A stretch of DNA of 64,000 bases, from positions 17,441 through 81,440 of the forward strand of contig JAHHHH010000025.1 of assembly GCA_019359415.1 (NCBI GenBank), in the 5' to 3' direction. Each line of letters begins with the position of its first letter. The stretch's first letter is position 1. Under the pieces are notes generated by a model that did not search any database, was not told the origin of the DNA, and saw only the letters and a list, made by a program, of their open reading frames with translations. Origin of the DNA: Iphinoe sp. HA4291-MV1. Lineage in GTDB: Bacteria; Cyanobacteriota; Cyanobacteriia; Cyanobacteriales; Nostocaceae. Shown piece by piece: positions 7,821 to 16,976 of the stretch. The translations under genes were made by a program, and so were the position numbers.

Positions 7821-10800
7821 TCATGATATCGCCTTTGTAGCTACTTCAACGTTTTGCATCTGTTGAGTCGGCTTTCTCGAAATCAAAAACTTTCCAAACA
7901 GAGAATACAAAGCTGGAATAACTAACAAGGTTAATGCTGTAGAAGTAAACAATCCCCCTAAAACAACTACCGCTAACGGCTGCAAAATTTCCTTGCCAGC
8001 ACCAGTGCCAATGACCAGTGGCACCATCCCTAAAGCTGATGAAAAAGCGGTCATCAAAATAGCAACCAATCGCTCCATAGAACCTTCAACTAAAACTTCA
8101 CGTAAAGGGATACCACTTGCTAACTTGTTGTTGTAATTATCAACTAATAACAAGCCGTTGCGAGTTGCTACACCGAACAGGGTAATAAATCCCACCATTG
8201 AAGCAACAGAAATAATTCCCCCAGCCAAAGCGACAGAAATCACACCCCCAACTAATGCCAAGGGCAAATTAATCATAATCATCACAGTGGCAGGAATTGA
8301 CTTGACAGCAAAATAAATGAGTACCGTGATGGCGAGAAATGCCAAAATGCCTGCCCAAATTAAAGTTTGCGTCGCTTGTTCTTGCGCTTGAAATTGACCT
8401 CCGTATTGAATGTAATACCCAGAAGGCAACTGTACTTGTTGCTTAACTTTGTTGCGAATATCATTGATAACAGAACCTAAATCTCGACCTTTGACATTAG
8501 CAGAGACAACAATTAAACGAGAAACGTTTTCCCGGTTAATGGTATTAGGACCAGTACCATAGTCAACTTTGGCAACTTGAGAGAGAGGAATTTTCTGCCC
8601 ACTGGGAACATCTATGAGCAAATTACTGATAGTTTCTAAATTGTTACGAGCGCTTTCTTTTAACCAAACAACAAGGTCAAACACTTGTTGCTGTTCTAAA
8701 ACTTGAGAGACGACTTGTCCATTGAGAGCAGTTTCAATAATTTGAGCTAAATCTCCCACAGCCAAACCATAACGAGAAGCAGCTCTTCGGTCAAACTTAA
8801 TTTGTACCTGTTTGATGGGTACTTGGGGTTCTAGTTGTAAATCGACAACGCCAGGAATGTTGTTTATGGCTGATTCTACTTGTTTGCCAATAGTGCGGAG
8901 TTGTTTTAAGTCAGAACCGAAGATTTTAACTGCGATCGCACTCCTTACCCCTGATAAAACTTCATCCATGCGGTGGGAAATAAACCCACCAATATTAGCT
9001 GCGACTCCTGGTAATTTGGCAAATTCTTGACGTAGCGTTTCGATACTTCCTTCCCGGTTTTTTATCCCCGAATCACTCAATTCAACATCCAATTCTCCAA
9101 AGTTGACACCACCAACATCGCTATCTCCAGGAGCGCGTCCTGAACGTAACTGTAAGGCTGCAAATCTTTTATCATTTTTAAGAGCATCTTGAATCGCTAA
9201 GTCAGCTGTATTGGTTGCTTCCAGGGATTCTCCAGGATAAAGAGAAGTGGCGATAACGAGTGACCTTTCTTGAAACTCTGGCAAAAATACACGCCCCAAT
9301 GATGGCAGAATCATTATTGAAGCCACAAAGCTAGCTACAGCCCAAATCAAGATAATCTGGGGGCGACGAATAGAAAACGTCAAAGCCGGACGATATACCT
9401 TATGGGAAAAACGTGCTACCCAGGTTTCATCATGTGGTAAACGACGATTCACCAGCAACAGCGCACAGAGTGCTGGGGTTAGCGTCAGCGCTACTAGCGT
9501 TGAAGCCACAATTGAAAGTAAATAGGACACACCCATCGGTGTAAAGATGCGACCTTCCACACCCGAAAGGGCGAAAATTGGTGCAAAGACAACAGCTATA
9601 ATGACTGTGGAAAATAGTACACTGACACGGACTTCAACCGAACCATTAAACACAACTTGCAATGGGTTGATTGGTGTTCCTGCTTGCTGGTTCTCCCGTA
9701 GACGACGGTAAACATTTTCCATGTCTACAATCGCATCATCCACCACTGAACCAATAGCAACAGCCAATCCTCCCAAAGTCATCGTATTAATGCCTTGCCC
9801 AGTCCAATTTAAAATCATCATTCCCAACAGCAAGGACAAAGGAAGGGCGCTTAAACTAATAATGACCGTCCGCCAATTCATCAGAAATAAAATCAGGACG
9901 GCAGAAACGATGATGATACCATCACGCAAAGCGTCCTCAACATTCTTGAGCGAAGCTTCGATAAAATTTTCTTGACGGAAAGTAGCAATCACTTTGACAT
10001 CTTTAGGCAAGCTGGCTTTAATTTCTTCCATCGCTGCTTCTATTGCGCGAGTCACAGTTGGTGTATCCGCTTGCGGCTGTTTGTTAACTACCACAACAAT
10101 CGCCTTCTTGCCGTTTAAAGTCGCGTCACCACGTTTGAGTTGAGCACCGATTTTGACATCCGCAACTTGACCCAATAATATGGGTGTGCCATTTCTAGCA
10201 GTAATTGCTGATTCCTTGAGTTCGTCGATAGACTCAATTCGCCCGACTTCCCGAACTAATAACTCTTGGTCTGGATTAATTAAAAATCCACCAGGAGCAT
10301 TGACATTGGCTTTTTGAGTGGCTTCTGTGACTTCCTTCAAAGAAACATTAAATGCTCTTAGTTTCGCTGGATCGACCAGCACTTGATACTGACGTACATC
10401 CCCTCCAAATACTACAATCTGAGTCACGCCAGGAACAGCCAAAAGGCGATTTTTCACTTGCCAATCAACAATACGCCGTACTTCCATCAAGGGAGTGGTT
10501 TCAGAGGTAAAAGCATATTTGATGACAGCTCCCAAAGGAGAACTGACAGGAGATATTTGTGGTGGTTCTACTCCTTGCGGTAGCTGACTTTGAGCTTGTT
10601 GTAATCGTTCTGTGACTAGCTGGCGAGCACGATAAATTTCTGTATCCCAGTTAAAAATTACTTTCACAACAGATATGCCTACCGCAGAAGAAGAACGTAC
10701 TGTTTCCACTCCGGGAGTACCGTTAATGGCACTTTCTATCGGTCGAGTCACAAGCGATTCAACTTCCTCTGGTGCTAGTCCTGGTGCTTCGGTTTGGATT

Positions 10801-10943
10801 TCCACTTGCGGGGGTGCAAATGCGGGAAAAACGTCCAGTGGCATTTGTGTCAAGACGCGAAATCCCCACAGACTAATGATGATGGAGGCGATGACGACTA
10901 GCCACCGCTGAGCAATCGACCACTTGACGATGGAATTGAGCAT
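7821..10943 (-). CDS. CzcA/NrsA-family RND heavy-metal efflux pump
   Basis: Proton-driven inner-membrane pump that, with an adaptor and outer-membrane channel, exports divalent metal. The 1040-residue length, N-terminal helix (WLVVIASIIISLWGF), two periplasmic loops and two sets of membrane helices fit the family. Helix 4 near residues 395-410 reads AIGSVVDDAIVDMEN. The acid-rich DDAIVD form resembles the NrsA (nickel) group rather than the CusA (copper/silver) group; this is inference, so no symbol is given. First gene of a transcript with the lipoprotein. Its promoter has three tandem half-sites instead of two. Its adaptor is not adjacent but 6.9 kb away at 17811. Confidence 0.92.
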   Translation of the reverse strand: MLNSIVKWSIAQRWLVVIASIIISLWGFRVLTQMPLDVFPAFAPPQVEIQTEAPGLAPEEVESLVTRPIESAINGTPGVETVRSSSAVGISVVKVIFNWDTEIYRARQLVTERLQQAQSQLPQGVEPPQISPVSSPLGAVIKYAFTSETTPLMEVRRIVDWQVKNRLLAVPGVTQIVVFGGDVRQYQVLVDPAKLRAFNVSLKEVTEATQKANVNAPGGFLINPDQELLVREVGRIESIDELKESAITARNGTPILLGQVADVKIGAQLKRGDATLNGKKAIVVVVNKQPQADTPTVTRAIEAAMEEIKASLPKDVKVIATFRQENFIEASLKNVEDALRDGIIIVSAVLILFLMNWRTVIISLSALPLSLLLGMMILNWTGQGINTMTLGGLAVAIGSVVDDAIVDMENVYRRLRENQQAGTPINPLQVVFNGSVEVRVSVLFSTVIIAVVFAPIFALSGVEGRIFTPMGVSYLLSIVASTLVALTLTPALCALLLVNRRLPHDETWVARFSHKVYRPALTFSIRRPQIILIWAVASFVASIMILPSLGRVFLPEFQERSLVIATSLYPGESLEATNTADLAIQDALKNDKRFAALQLRSGRAPGDSDVGGVNFGELDVELSDSGIKNREGSIETLRQEFAKLPGVAANIGGFISHRMDEVLSGVRSAIAVKIFGSDLKQLRTIGKQVESAINNIPGVVDLQLEPQVPIKQVQIKFDRRAASRYGLAVGDLAQIIETALNGQVVSQVLEQQQVFDLVVWLKESARNNLETISNLLIDVPSGQKIPLSQVAKVDYGTGPNTINRENVSRLIVVSANVKGRDLGSVINDIRNKVKQQVQLPSGYYIQYGGQFQAQEQATQTLIWAGILAFLAITVLIYFAVKSIPATVMIMINLPLALVGGVISVALAGGIISVASMVGFITLFGVATRNGLLLVDNYNNKLASGIPLREVLVEGSMERLVAILMTAFSSALGMVPLVIGTGAGKEILQPLAVVVLGGLFTSTALTLLVIPALYSLFGKFLISRKPTQQMQNVEVATKAIS

Positions 10944-11027
10944 TTTTTAGACCCCTGGCTGGGATATTTGCTTTCCAATGCTGCTCAGCCAGTTGGGATG
11001 AGTAGCGATGTTAAAGGTTCGGCACTG

Positions 11028-11066
11028 TACTTACTTTCTCAAATCAAGATGAAATCAGGATGAAAT
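11028..11066 (-). promoter_or_regulatory. Direct-repeat promoter of czcA, with a third half-site
   Basis: Minus strand: ATTTCAT-CCTG-ATTTCAT (11066 to 11049), then CTTG and a third, degenerate half-site ATTTGAG (11044-11038) still in the 11-bp register, AAAG, then -10-like TAAGTA (11033-11028). The start codon is 84 bases beyond the -10. Confidence 0.72.
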
Positions 11067-11214
11067 CTAAATTGAAAGCAGATTTATTTAAATTGGGGAG
11101 TAAGTAGCGAGCGTGATATGAGCCGCCATGCAACGTCTGAAACTGTTGCTACGAAAGGGTTACAAAAATATCCCTTTGACATTCTTGATATATACTCCTT
11201 TTTCTTTCGCTGCA

Positions 11215-11922
11215 TTAGCTTTTTAAATTAACAGAGTGTCCCTGCCTTAATCTCTGTAGTTTCAGCATCGTGATACATATCATCAACCACAAAAATCCAA
11301 CACCATAACCTGCAATTACATCAGTCGGCCAATGTACTCCTAAATACAGCCGACTGATGCCAATTGCCACAATTAAAATAACTGCTAAAGTGTAGATAAT
11401 CTGTGAAAATTTAGGATAATGAGTAGCTAGTATATAAGCAATAAAACCGTACAGTACCATAGAACCTAGTGCATGACCACTGGGAAAACTAAAAGACTTC
11501 TCAGAAATCAAAAGAGTCCAAAGTTGCGGACGAGGTTTAGAGAAAAATAACTTTAACCCTCTATTTAAAATTAACCCTCCTAAACAGGTAAGCACAAAAA
11601 TATATGTTTCGACTCGGTAATGTCGCCACCAAAGTGTTCCTAAAGTCAATGCTGCGACGACTACTACTGTCGTTGGATTACCAAGATTCGTTATAGCCAG
11701 CATGAAATTATCTAGACTCGGATTAGCAAACTGATGCAACCATAAAAGAAAAGATGTATCAAATGCAAAAGCTTCTTTCTCTAAAACTTCTTCAGCAAGC
11801 TTGGCGACAACAAACAGAATCAGCAGACAACCAGTAAGTCCAACAATACCAATTGTGGCGATTAAGGAAATCAAACGAGGATGTATATAACGCAACCAAA
11901 AGATAGAAATGTTTCGTATCAT
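11215..11922 (-). CDS. PAP2-family membrane phosphatase
   Basis: 235-residue integral membrane phosphatase with about six hydrophobic helices. The three catalytic motifs of the PAP2/PgpB superfamily are present: KLFFSKPRPQ (K-x6-RP type), PSGHA, and SRLYLGVHWPTDV with the catalytic His. Such enzymes remove phosphate from lipid substrates such as phosphatidate, phosphatidylglycerophosphate or undecaprenyl pyrophosphate; the substrate cannot be told from sequence. It stands alone, 56 bases downstream of the cut MFS gene, and has no copy of the island's direct-repeat promoter. Confidence 0.88.
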   Translation of the reverse strand: MIRNISIFWLRYIHPRLISLIATIGIVGLTGCLLILFVVAKLAEEVLEKEAFAFDTSFLLWLHQFANPSLDNFMLAITNLGNPTTVVVVAALTLGTLWWRHYRVETYIFVLTCLGGLILNRGLKLFFSKPRPQLWTLLISEKSFSFPSGHALGSMVLYGFIAYILATHYPKFSQIIYTLAVILIVAIGISRLYLGVHWPTDVIAGYGVGFLWLMICITMLKLQRLRQGHSVNLKS

Positions 11923-11978
11923 ATGTTACACTTTGCACTCACAAAAGATATGGCTGGGAATGAAAACCTTACCCTCTG

Positions 11979-12383
11979 CTAACATGACTTCCGTCTTCCC
12001 CCTTCAAGTACCAGCAGTAATATAATTGCACTCAAAGCAAAAACACTACCAGTAATGAAAGTTGCTTTTGGACTGATTGCTTCCCATAAACTACCTGCCA
12101 ACAAACTGGCTGGTAAAAGTGCTGCACCAGTAGCCAAATTAATTAACCCAAAAGCAGTACCACGCAGATGAGACGGTACTCTATCTGCTACTAGTGCCAA
12201 TAACACACCCTGACTCATTCCTTGATGTAGTCCATACAATGCAAACAGCCCCCACACTTGCCAAGGAGCATCAACAAATGCAAAGCCGAGGTATATTAAA
12301 GCATACACAGAAAATCCACCCACTAGCAGCCCTAAACGTCCAATGTGGTCAGATAATAATCCTATCGGATAAGCACTGTCTGT
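11979..12383 (-). pseudogene. 3' fragment of an MFS transporter gene
   Basis: About 134 codons encode the C-terminal third of a major facilitator transporter. They start after an in-frame TAA (12384-12386) with YPIGLLSDHIGR, the conserved loop between helices 8 and 9, and continue through four hydrophobic helices (FGLINLATGAALLPASLLAG and others). The first two thirds are absent. The cut lies only 10 bases from the stop codon of the COG4705 gene, so insertion of that gene or a deletion joining the two is likely. The other half was not found in the window. Confidence 0.75.
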
Positions 12384-12392
12384 TTAAACGCA

Positions 12393-13142
12393 TCACTCAA
12401 TTGGGTGACGCACTTTTTTCTCCTTTCGCACTGAAAAGAATAGGACAACTGCCAGCAGGATAAAAGCGATCGCCGAAGCATATTCCCTTGGCAGTGATAG
12501 ACCGCCATCTTTGACTGGCTTAGTAAGAAAATCTCCGAAGGTGGCTCCAAAGGGGCGCGTGAAGATGAACGCGAGCCAGAATAGGAAAATATCGCTCAAC
12601 TTTGTCATGTAGTGAAGGGCGATGACAACACCGATGACGCTGGCTGTCACCAATGCGCCCTGAATATAGCTCAGTCCCAAGTTGCTGGTTAGAAAGTCAC
12701 CAAAGGCCGTTCCCAAACTATTGGAGAACACAACAGCAAGCCAATAGGTGGTCTCTGCGTCTTTCCTGATGATAGGATAAACGCTCAGATCTCGATCCCG
12801 GTAGTACCAAATGGCAAGAACACTCAAGAGACTGGCTACTAAGATAAGCGATCCCGCTGCGTAGCCCAGCCCAAAAGATCGATCCATCAAGTCTGAAACT
12901 TCGGTTCCGGCTGTAGTTGTGGCAATGATGGCCACCCAGTAAAGGGCTGGACGATATCTGTCAGATTGAATTTGAAAAAACAAGAGAATAGCCAGGATGG
13001 CGAACGTTACGGCAAAGCCTACGTAATACCCCAATCCAAGGGTCATTGAGATGAAGTCACCTGCCGTCTCGCCGAGTGTCGTGGCGATAATCTTCATGAT
13101 CCAGAAGAAAATTGTGACTTTTGCAACTTTATTTTTATTCAT
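12393..13142 (-). CDS. COG4705 multi-span membrane protein (copy 1)
   Basis: 249-residue polytopic membrane protein of the uncharacterised COG4705 family, with about eight helices. It is built from four copies of one unit: a helix carrying T-x-G-x-x-x-[AG]-D-F (TLGETAGDFIS, TAGTEVSDLMD, SLGTAFGDFLT, PFGATFGDFLT) followed by a Gly-rich GLGY turn and a second helix. Buried Thr/Glu/Asp in every unit suggest an ion or metal path, which is inference. By eye the gene is more GC-rich than its neighbours, including its own paralogue at 13377, and it abuts a truncated MFS gene. That is compatible with recent transfer. No function is known for the family. Confidence 0.78.
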   Translation of the reverse strand: MNKNKVAKVTIFFWIMKIIATTLGETAGDFISMTLGLGYYVGFAVTFAILAILLFFQIQSDRYRPALYWVAIIATTTAGTEVSDLMDRSFGLGYAAGSLILVASLLSVLAIWYYRDRDLSVYPIIRKDAETTYWLAVVFSNSLGTAFGDFLTSNLGLSYIQGALVTASVIGVVIALHYMTKLSDIFLFWLAFIFTRPFGATFGDFLTKPVKDGGLSLPREYASAIAFILLAVVLFFSVRKEKKVRHPIE

Positions 13143-13376
13143 TTCTTTTTCACAAGAAAAAATAGTAAGTCATCATGAATCCATTCAGATTAGTGCAGTC
13201 TGATAGAAACAACTAAATGATACGCTTGAAAAGTTCTAAGTTATGTGGAATAAGCACTACGTATAGCTTTAAAAGCTATTGAACAGTGAAGGGATGGGTC
13301 AGGCGAGCGCAAATTGCCAACCAAATCGCCTCTTCACAAACAGAAAAATGCCCAAGTTCGATAAGGCGATCAATTA

Positions 13377-14162
13377 TCAATCTTCTTGGTCAATCGGCAG
13401 TAAGCCTGGTTTCTTCCGCTTAAGGCTTAAGTAAATCACTAGGCTGATGATTATAGAGAGAAAAAGCACACTGGTTCCAACCGTACCATAGCCAAAACCA
13501 CCATTTTTAGTTGGTTGGGATAGTAAATCACCTATCGATGCTCCAAACGGACGAGTCAAGATGTAAGCTAACCAAAATGCCAAAACTGCATTCATTCGGA
13601 AGTAATAATAACCAGTCGCTATCATTGCAATTGAAGCGCCAAATACTAATGCTGATTGTGCATAACCCAACCCCGAAGCCTCTGCTAAGAGGTCTCCTGT
13701 TGAAGTACCCAAGGCAAACGTAAGTAAAATAGCCACCCAGTAGAAAAGCTCTCTTTTAGCTGTGTTGATGGAGTGCATGGCTAATGTCTTTTCGCTTAAA
13801 TACCAAAACACAAAAACTGCCAACAAGACAAAACTAAAAACTATGGTAGTTGTCACCAAACTAACTCCAAAATCGTCTACCAATCTATCAGTAATTAACG
13901 TACCAACGATACTTATCAAAACGACCACAAGCCAGTAACTCAGTGGGATATACTGCTTAAGCCTAAACTGATTTAAAAGCGCAATCAGCAACAAGCCGCT
14001 CATAATATATGATGTAACGCTTAAACCAAGGTTCAGCGTTCCTGATAGAAAATCTGCCGCAGTTTCACCTACTGTGGTTGCCAGAACCTTAATAATCCAG
14101 AAGTAAATTGTAACCTCTGGAACCCTGTTCAACATTGCTCCTACTTGCTGAGGTTTTTTCAT
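13377..14162 (-). CDS. COG4705 multi-span membrane protein (copy 2)
   Basis: 261-residue paralogue of the preceding gene with the same fourfold plan: TVGETAADFLS, IVGTLITDRLV, ALGTSTGDLLA and PFGASIGDLLS, each followed by a Gly-containing turn and a helix. The two copies are moderately similar but differ in base composition, so they probably did not arise from a recent local duplication. An internal ATG (14135) preceded by AGGAG is a possible alternative start. The divergent PepSY gene shares its upstream region, where a direct repeat GTCAAGA-AATA-GTCAAGA lies. Function unknown; a transporter or channel is plausible. Confidence 0.77.
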   Translation of the reverse strand: MKKPQQVGAMLNRVPEVTIYFWIIKVLATTVGETAADFLSGTLNLGLSVTSYIMSGLLLIALLNQFRLKQYIPLSYWLVVVLISIVGTLITDRLVDDFGVSLVTTTIVFSFVLLAVFVFWYLSEKTLAMHSINTAKRELFYWVAILLTFALGTSTGDLLAEASGLGYAQSALVFGASIAMIATGYYYFRMNAVLAFWLAYILTRPFGASIGDLLSQPTKNGGFGYGTVGTSVLFLSIIISLVIYLSLKRKKPGLLPIDQED

Positions 14163-14204
14163 AACTTGAATTGGTGCAGAGTGATTGCACTCTACACACC
14201 AAAG

Positions 14205-14222
14205 GTCAAGAAATAGTCAAGA
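14205..14222 (+). promoter_or_regulatory. Second direct-repeat motif GTCAAGA-AATA-GTCAAGA
   Basis: Two perfect 7-mers with an 11-bp period, 43 bases upstream of the COG4705 copy 2 start. The geometry is OmpR-like but the word differs from the ATTTCAT sites. The 13-mer AATAGTCAAGATT found here recurs inverted at 14331-14343, in front of the divergent PepSY gene. Confidence 0.5.
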
Positions 14223-14330
14223 TTTGATTGAAAGCGGAATTTACTCGATATAGATGAACATAAAATCGCTGAAATCTCTAATTATCAGGCTTATTTCACG
14301 ATTTGATCTTGAATTTTGTCAACTCTAACC

Positions 14331-14343
14331 AATCTTGACTATT
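14331..14343 (-). promoter_or_regulatory. Inverted copy of the AATAGTCAAGATT word
   Basis: The minus strand reads AATAGTCAAGATT, identical to the word overlapping the direct repeat at 14205-14222. It lies 61 bases before the PepSY start codon. A shared regulator for both divergent genes is an inference. Confidence 0.4.
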
Positions 14344-14403
14344 CCTGGACTTTTATTACCTACGGTGAAAATACAAATCCAAATTTCCGGAGATTTTACA
14401 AGC

Positions 14404-14898
14404 ATGAAAACTTCAACAAAAATCGTTTTGGCAGCAGCTTTTGTTGGTACTTTAGGAATTTCTGGATTGGCACGAGTTGTCGGAACAAAACAACCACAAT
14501 CTCCAGTAGCAATTGTGCGTCAGCATCACAGCACTACTCAAGTTGCTGAAGCCAGTGATGGCGACGGTGAAACTAACGACGATGCACAAGAACAGCAAGA
14601 AGCAAATAAACTGCAAACTCTAGCTAAAATTACAGCACAACAAGCACAGCAAGCAGCTGAAACATCTGTAGGAGGTAAGGCTAGCCGCGTCAAACTCGAA
14701 AATGAAAATGGCAACTTAGTTTATGCTGTAGAAATTGGTCAGCAAGATGTTAAGGTCGATGCTGGTAATGACAAGGTTCTCTACACTGAGAATACCAATC
14801 AACAAAACGAAAACATTGAAGCCACTCGCCCCAAGAGTAGCATTCAAGTTCAAGAAGCCAGTGATGGTGATGGTGAAACCAATGATGATGGTCATTAG
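14404..14898 (+). CDS. Exported PepSY-domain protein with duplicated acidic motif
   Basis: 164 residues from the ATG at 14404, which has GGAG at 14389-14392; the longer frame from 14335 lacks a ribosome site. The signal peptide (KIVLAAAFVGTLGISGLA) is followed by an acidic linker, a PepSY domain (QAAETSVGGKASRVKLE, LVYAVEIGQ, VKVDAGNDKVLY) and a C-terminal tail. The sequence EASDGDGETNDD occurs twice, once before the PepSY domain and again at the extreme C-terminus. DGDGE-type loops often bind Ca2+ or Mn2+, so a metal-responsive role is possible. It is followed by the DUF2127 gene in the same direction. Confidence 0.8.
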   Translation: MKTSTKIVLAAAFVGTLGISGLARVVGTKQPQSPVAIVRQHHSTTQVAEASDGDGETNDDAQEQQEANKLQTLAKITAQQAQQAAETSVGGKASRVKLENENGNLVYAVEIGQQDVKVDAGNDKVLYTENTNQQNENIEATRPKSSIQVQEASDGDGETNDDGH

Positions 14899-15080
14899 GT
14901 AACTTAAAACCTATGCTATCTCAGTTGCAAGCATCAGGAGTTAAGTAAAACACTTCTGTAGCAGACATTAACTAAACATCAACTACATAGGGATTGTTGA
15001 AGATCAACTTCATCAATCTCTTATTTTTAAATTCTGGATAATCAGAATAAAGTAGACATGAAATAATTTGAAGAGGTTAT

Positions 15081-15530
15081 GTGAAAAATAAGCGTCCACC
15101 TGGTTTATTAGCAATTATAATTTATAAAGCCTTTGTTGCTTCACTCTTAGCTATTACTTCTGTCGCCTTGCTATTAGCACTAAGACATCACCAAAGCTTA
15201 GCTGCATTTTCGGAATCTTATATTTTAGAAACAAAACTCAAAATGATTGAATGGCTAATAGATAATTTTTTGAATATTAGTCCCCAAAAATTATATTTTA
15301 GCGGTATAGCTATTGGAGTTTATGCTATTGTAACGGCAATAGAAGTAGTTGGTTTATGGTATGATAAGTCTTGGGCAACACTGTTAGTGCTTGGACTAGT
15401 TGGCATTAGCATACCTCCAGAAATATTTGAGTTAATTAAAGGGATAACAATACTAAAGTTCATCGTATTTTTAGTGAATATAGCTGTATTTTGGTATTTG
15501 CTACGTCATTTTCCTAAGCATAAAAGGTAA
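15081..15530 (+). CDS. DUF2127 membrane protein
   Basis: 149-residue integral membrane protein with four predicted helices (LAIIIYKAFVASLLAI, GIAIGVYAIVTAIEVVGLWY, ATLLVLGLVGISIPPE, FIVFLVNIAVFWYLL). These match the DUF2127 family, whose function is unknown. The start is GTG at 15081 behind GAAGAGG. It lies 182 bases after the PepSY gene on the same strand and faces the second sensor kinase gene. A palindrome, TCTTGA-TAT-TCAAGA at 15542-15556, sits in the convergent gap but has no T-run, so I do not call it a terminator. Confidence 0.75.
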   Translation: MKNKRPPGLLAIIIYKAFVASLLAITSVALLLALRHHQSLAAFSESYILETKLKMIEWLIDNFLNISPQKLYFSGIAIGVYAIVTAIEVVGLWYDKSWATLLVLGLVGISIPPEIFELIKGITILKFIVFLVNIAVFWYLLRHFPKHKR

Positions 15531-15611
15531 TGTTAATCAAGTCTTGATATTCAAGAAGCTGGTAAACACATTTTATTGTATTAGTTTCGTCTGTCTAGGA
15601 CACAAAAAATA

Positions 15612-16886
15612 CTAAGAGGAAACCGACGGTAAGCGCACGGTAAAACAACTACCAGCCTCTAATTGACTTGTGACACTAATTAATCCACCGTGGTTTTGGG
15701 CAATAGCTTGTGCGATCGCTAACCCCAAACCAGAACCACCCTCCCAATAAGAACGAGACCGATCCGCCCGCCAAAAGCGCTCAAAAACTTTATCGATATG
15801 CTCTGGTGCAATTCCCACACCTGTATCTTGCACATTCACATAAACCTGAGAACCAATACGACTAGTTTTAATTTCAACTACGCCTCCTGATGGTGTATAG
15901 TAGAGTGCATTTTCAATTAAATTAGTAAACAGTCGCGTCAATTGAACGGAATCACCCGTCAGGTAAAGATTCCCTGCTAATTGAGATATTAAGTTAATTT
16001 GCTTAACTTCAGCTTGAGGTTTATAAAGTAGCACCAAGTTCTCCAAGATCAACGTTAAATTGAGAGTATTCCAATTATGATTGGGAACTTTATCTGTGCG
16101 TGCTAAAAACAATAAATCTTCTGTGAGGCGAGTCATCTGGTTAGTAGCGCTAGCGATCGCCTGAAATTTTTCTGCATCTTTTGGTCCTATTTCTTCTGGG
16201 TATAAGAGTGCCAAATCAGCATTAATTTTGATTGCCATTAATGGACTGCGTAGTTCGTGGGAAGCATCAGCAGTAAACTGTTTGAGCCTTTGAAAACTAT
16301 CCTCGATTGGCTGCATCGCTTGACGAGTTAGTAAAATTCCGCCAATTCCACTAAGAACCAAAGTCATAATAATTCCACCGCCTAATCCCCAGTCCAGTTT
16401 TTGAAGAGTTTCATCAAATTCTTCTAGGGATTGACTCACCCTCACATACCCAACCAGGTGATTATTATCGCTAGCTATTATTGGTACAGTCACTCCTTGG
16501 ATACGAACTTTGTCTACGTGACGCAGACCGTCTAGGGCGCTGGACTCACCACCTTGAACTTGTACCATTTTACTTGGCAACAAGGGCAAAGTTAAGACAG
16601 TTTGTCCTTGTTGGGCAATCAAATGTCCTTGGGTATCAAACCACTGTAATGCTTGATGAGCAGCAATTAAGTTTTGTGGGCGAAAGTCAGTTTCAATCGT
16701 AAGGCGATTTGCTTCAAACTCTGCATTTGCAGCCGCACCTTGTCCGATGGCTATGAGTCTATCTGTTGTTTGTTGAGTCAGACTGCGGGTGAAAGCAACT
16801 CGGACTGCTAGAGCAAATATTCCCAGCAGCGATGCGAACACTACCAAGTAAGAAAACAATAACCGATAACGAATTTTCTTAAACAC
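15612..16886 (-). CDS. Sensor histidine kinase of the second two-component system
   Basis: 424-residue membrane kinase. Helix 1 lies at about residues 11-31, an extracytoplasmic domain at 32-165, and helix 2 near 168-187. The H-box FTADASHELRSPL carries His210, and N (NALYYTPSGG), G1 (DTGVGI) and G2 (GSGLGLAI) boxes follow. Architecture is close to the RppB-type kinase at 2131, including the spacing of QPIEDSF...FTAD, but the sensor domains differ, so the two probably answer different signals. It follows its response regulator gene with a 90-base gap. The stimulus is unknown; nearby metal-efflux genes make metal sensing plausible. Confidence 0.85.
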   Translation of the reverse strand: MFKKIRYRLLFSYLVVFASLLGIFALAVRVAFTRSLTQQTTDRLIAIGQGAAANAEFEANRLTIETDFRPQNLIAAHQALQWFDTQGHLIAQQGQTVLTLPLLPSKMVQVQGGESSALDGLRHVDKVRIQGVTVPIIASDNNHLVGYVRVSQSLEEFDETLQKLDWGLGGGIIMTLVLSGIGGILLTRQAMQPIEDSFQRLKQFTADASHELRSPLMAIKINADLALLYPEEIGPKDAEKFQAIASATNQMTRLTEDLLFLARTDKVPNHNWNTLNLTLILENLVLLYKPQAEVKQINLISQLAGNLYLTGDSVQLTRLFTNLIENALYYTPSGGVVEIKTSRIGSQVYVNVQDTGVGIAPEHIDKVFERFWRADRSRSYWEGGSGLGLAIAQAIAQNHGGLISVTSQLEAGSCFTVRLPSVSS

Positions 16887-16976
16887 ATTCTTGTGACTGT
16901 AAAATTATCAGTTATTAACTAAGATTTATCCCGTGACCACTGCTGCAAAGCAGCCAATTATTTATAGTAAAATATT

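Noticed and set aside
15542-15556. TCTTGA-TAT-TCAAGA palindrome as terminator
   Set aside because: Short AT-rich stem and no T-run; too weak for a terminator call.
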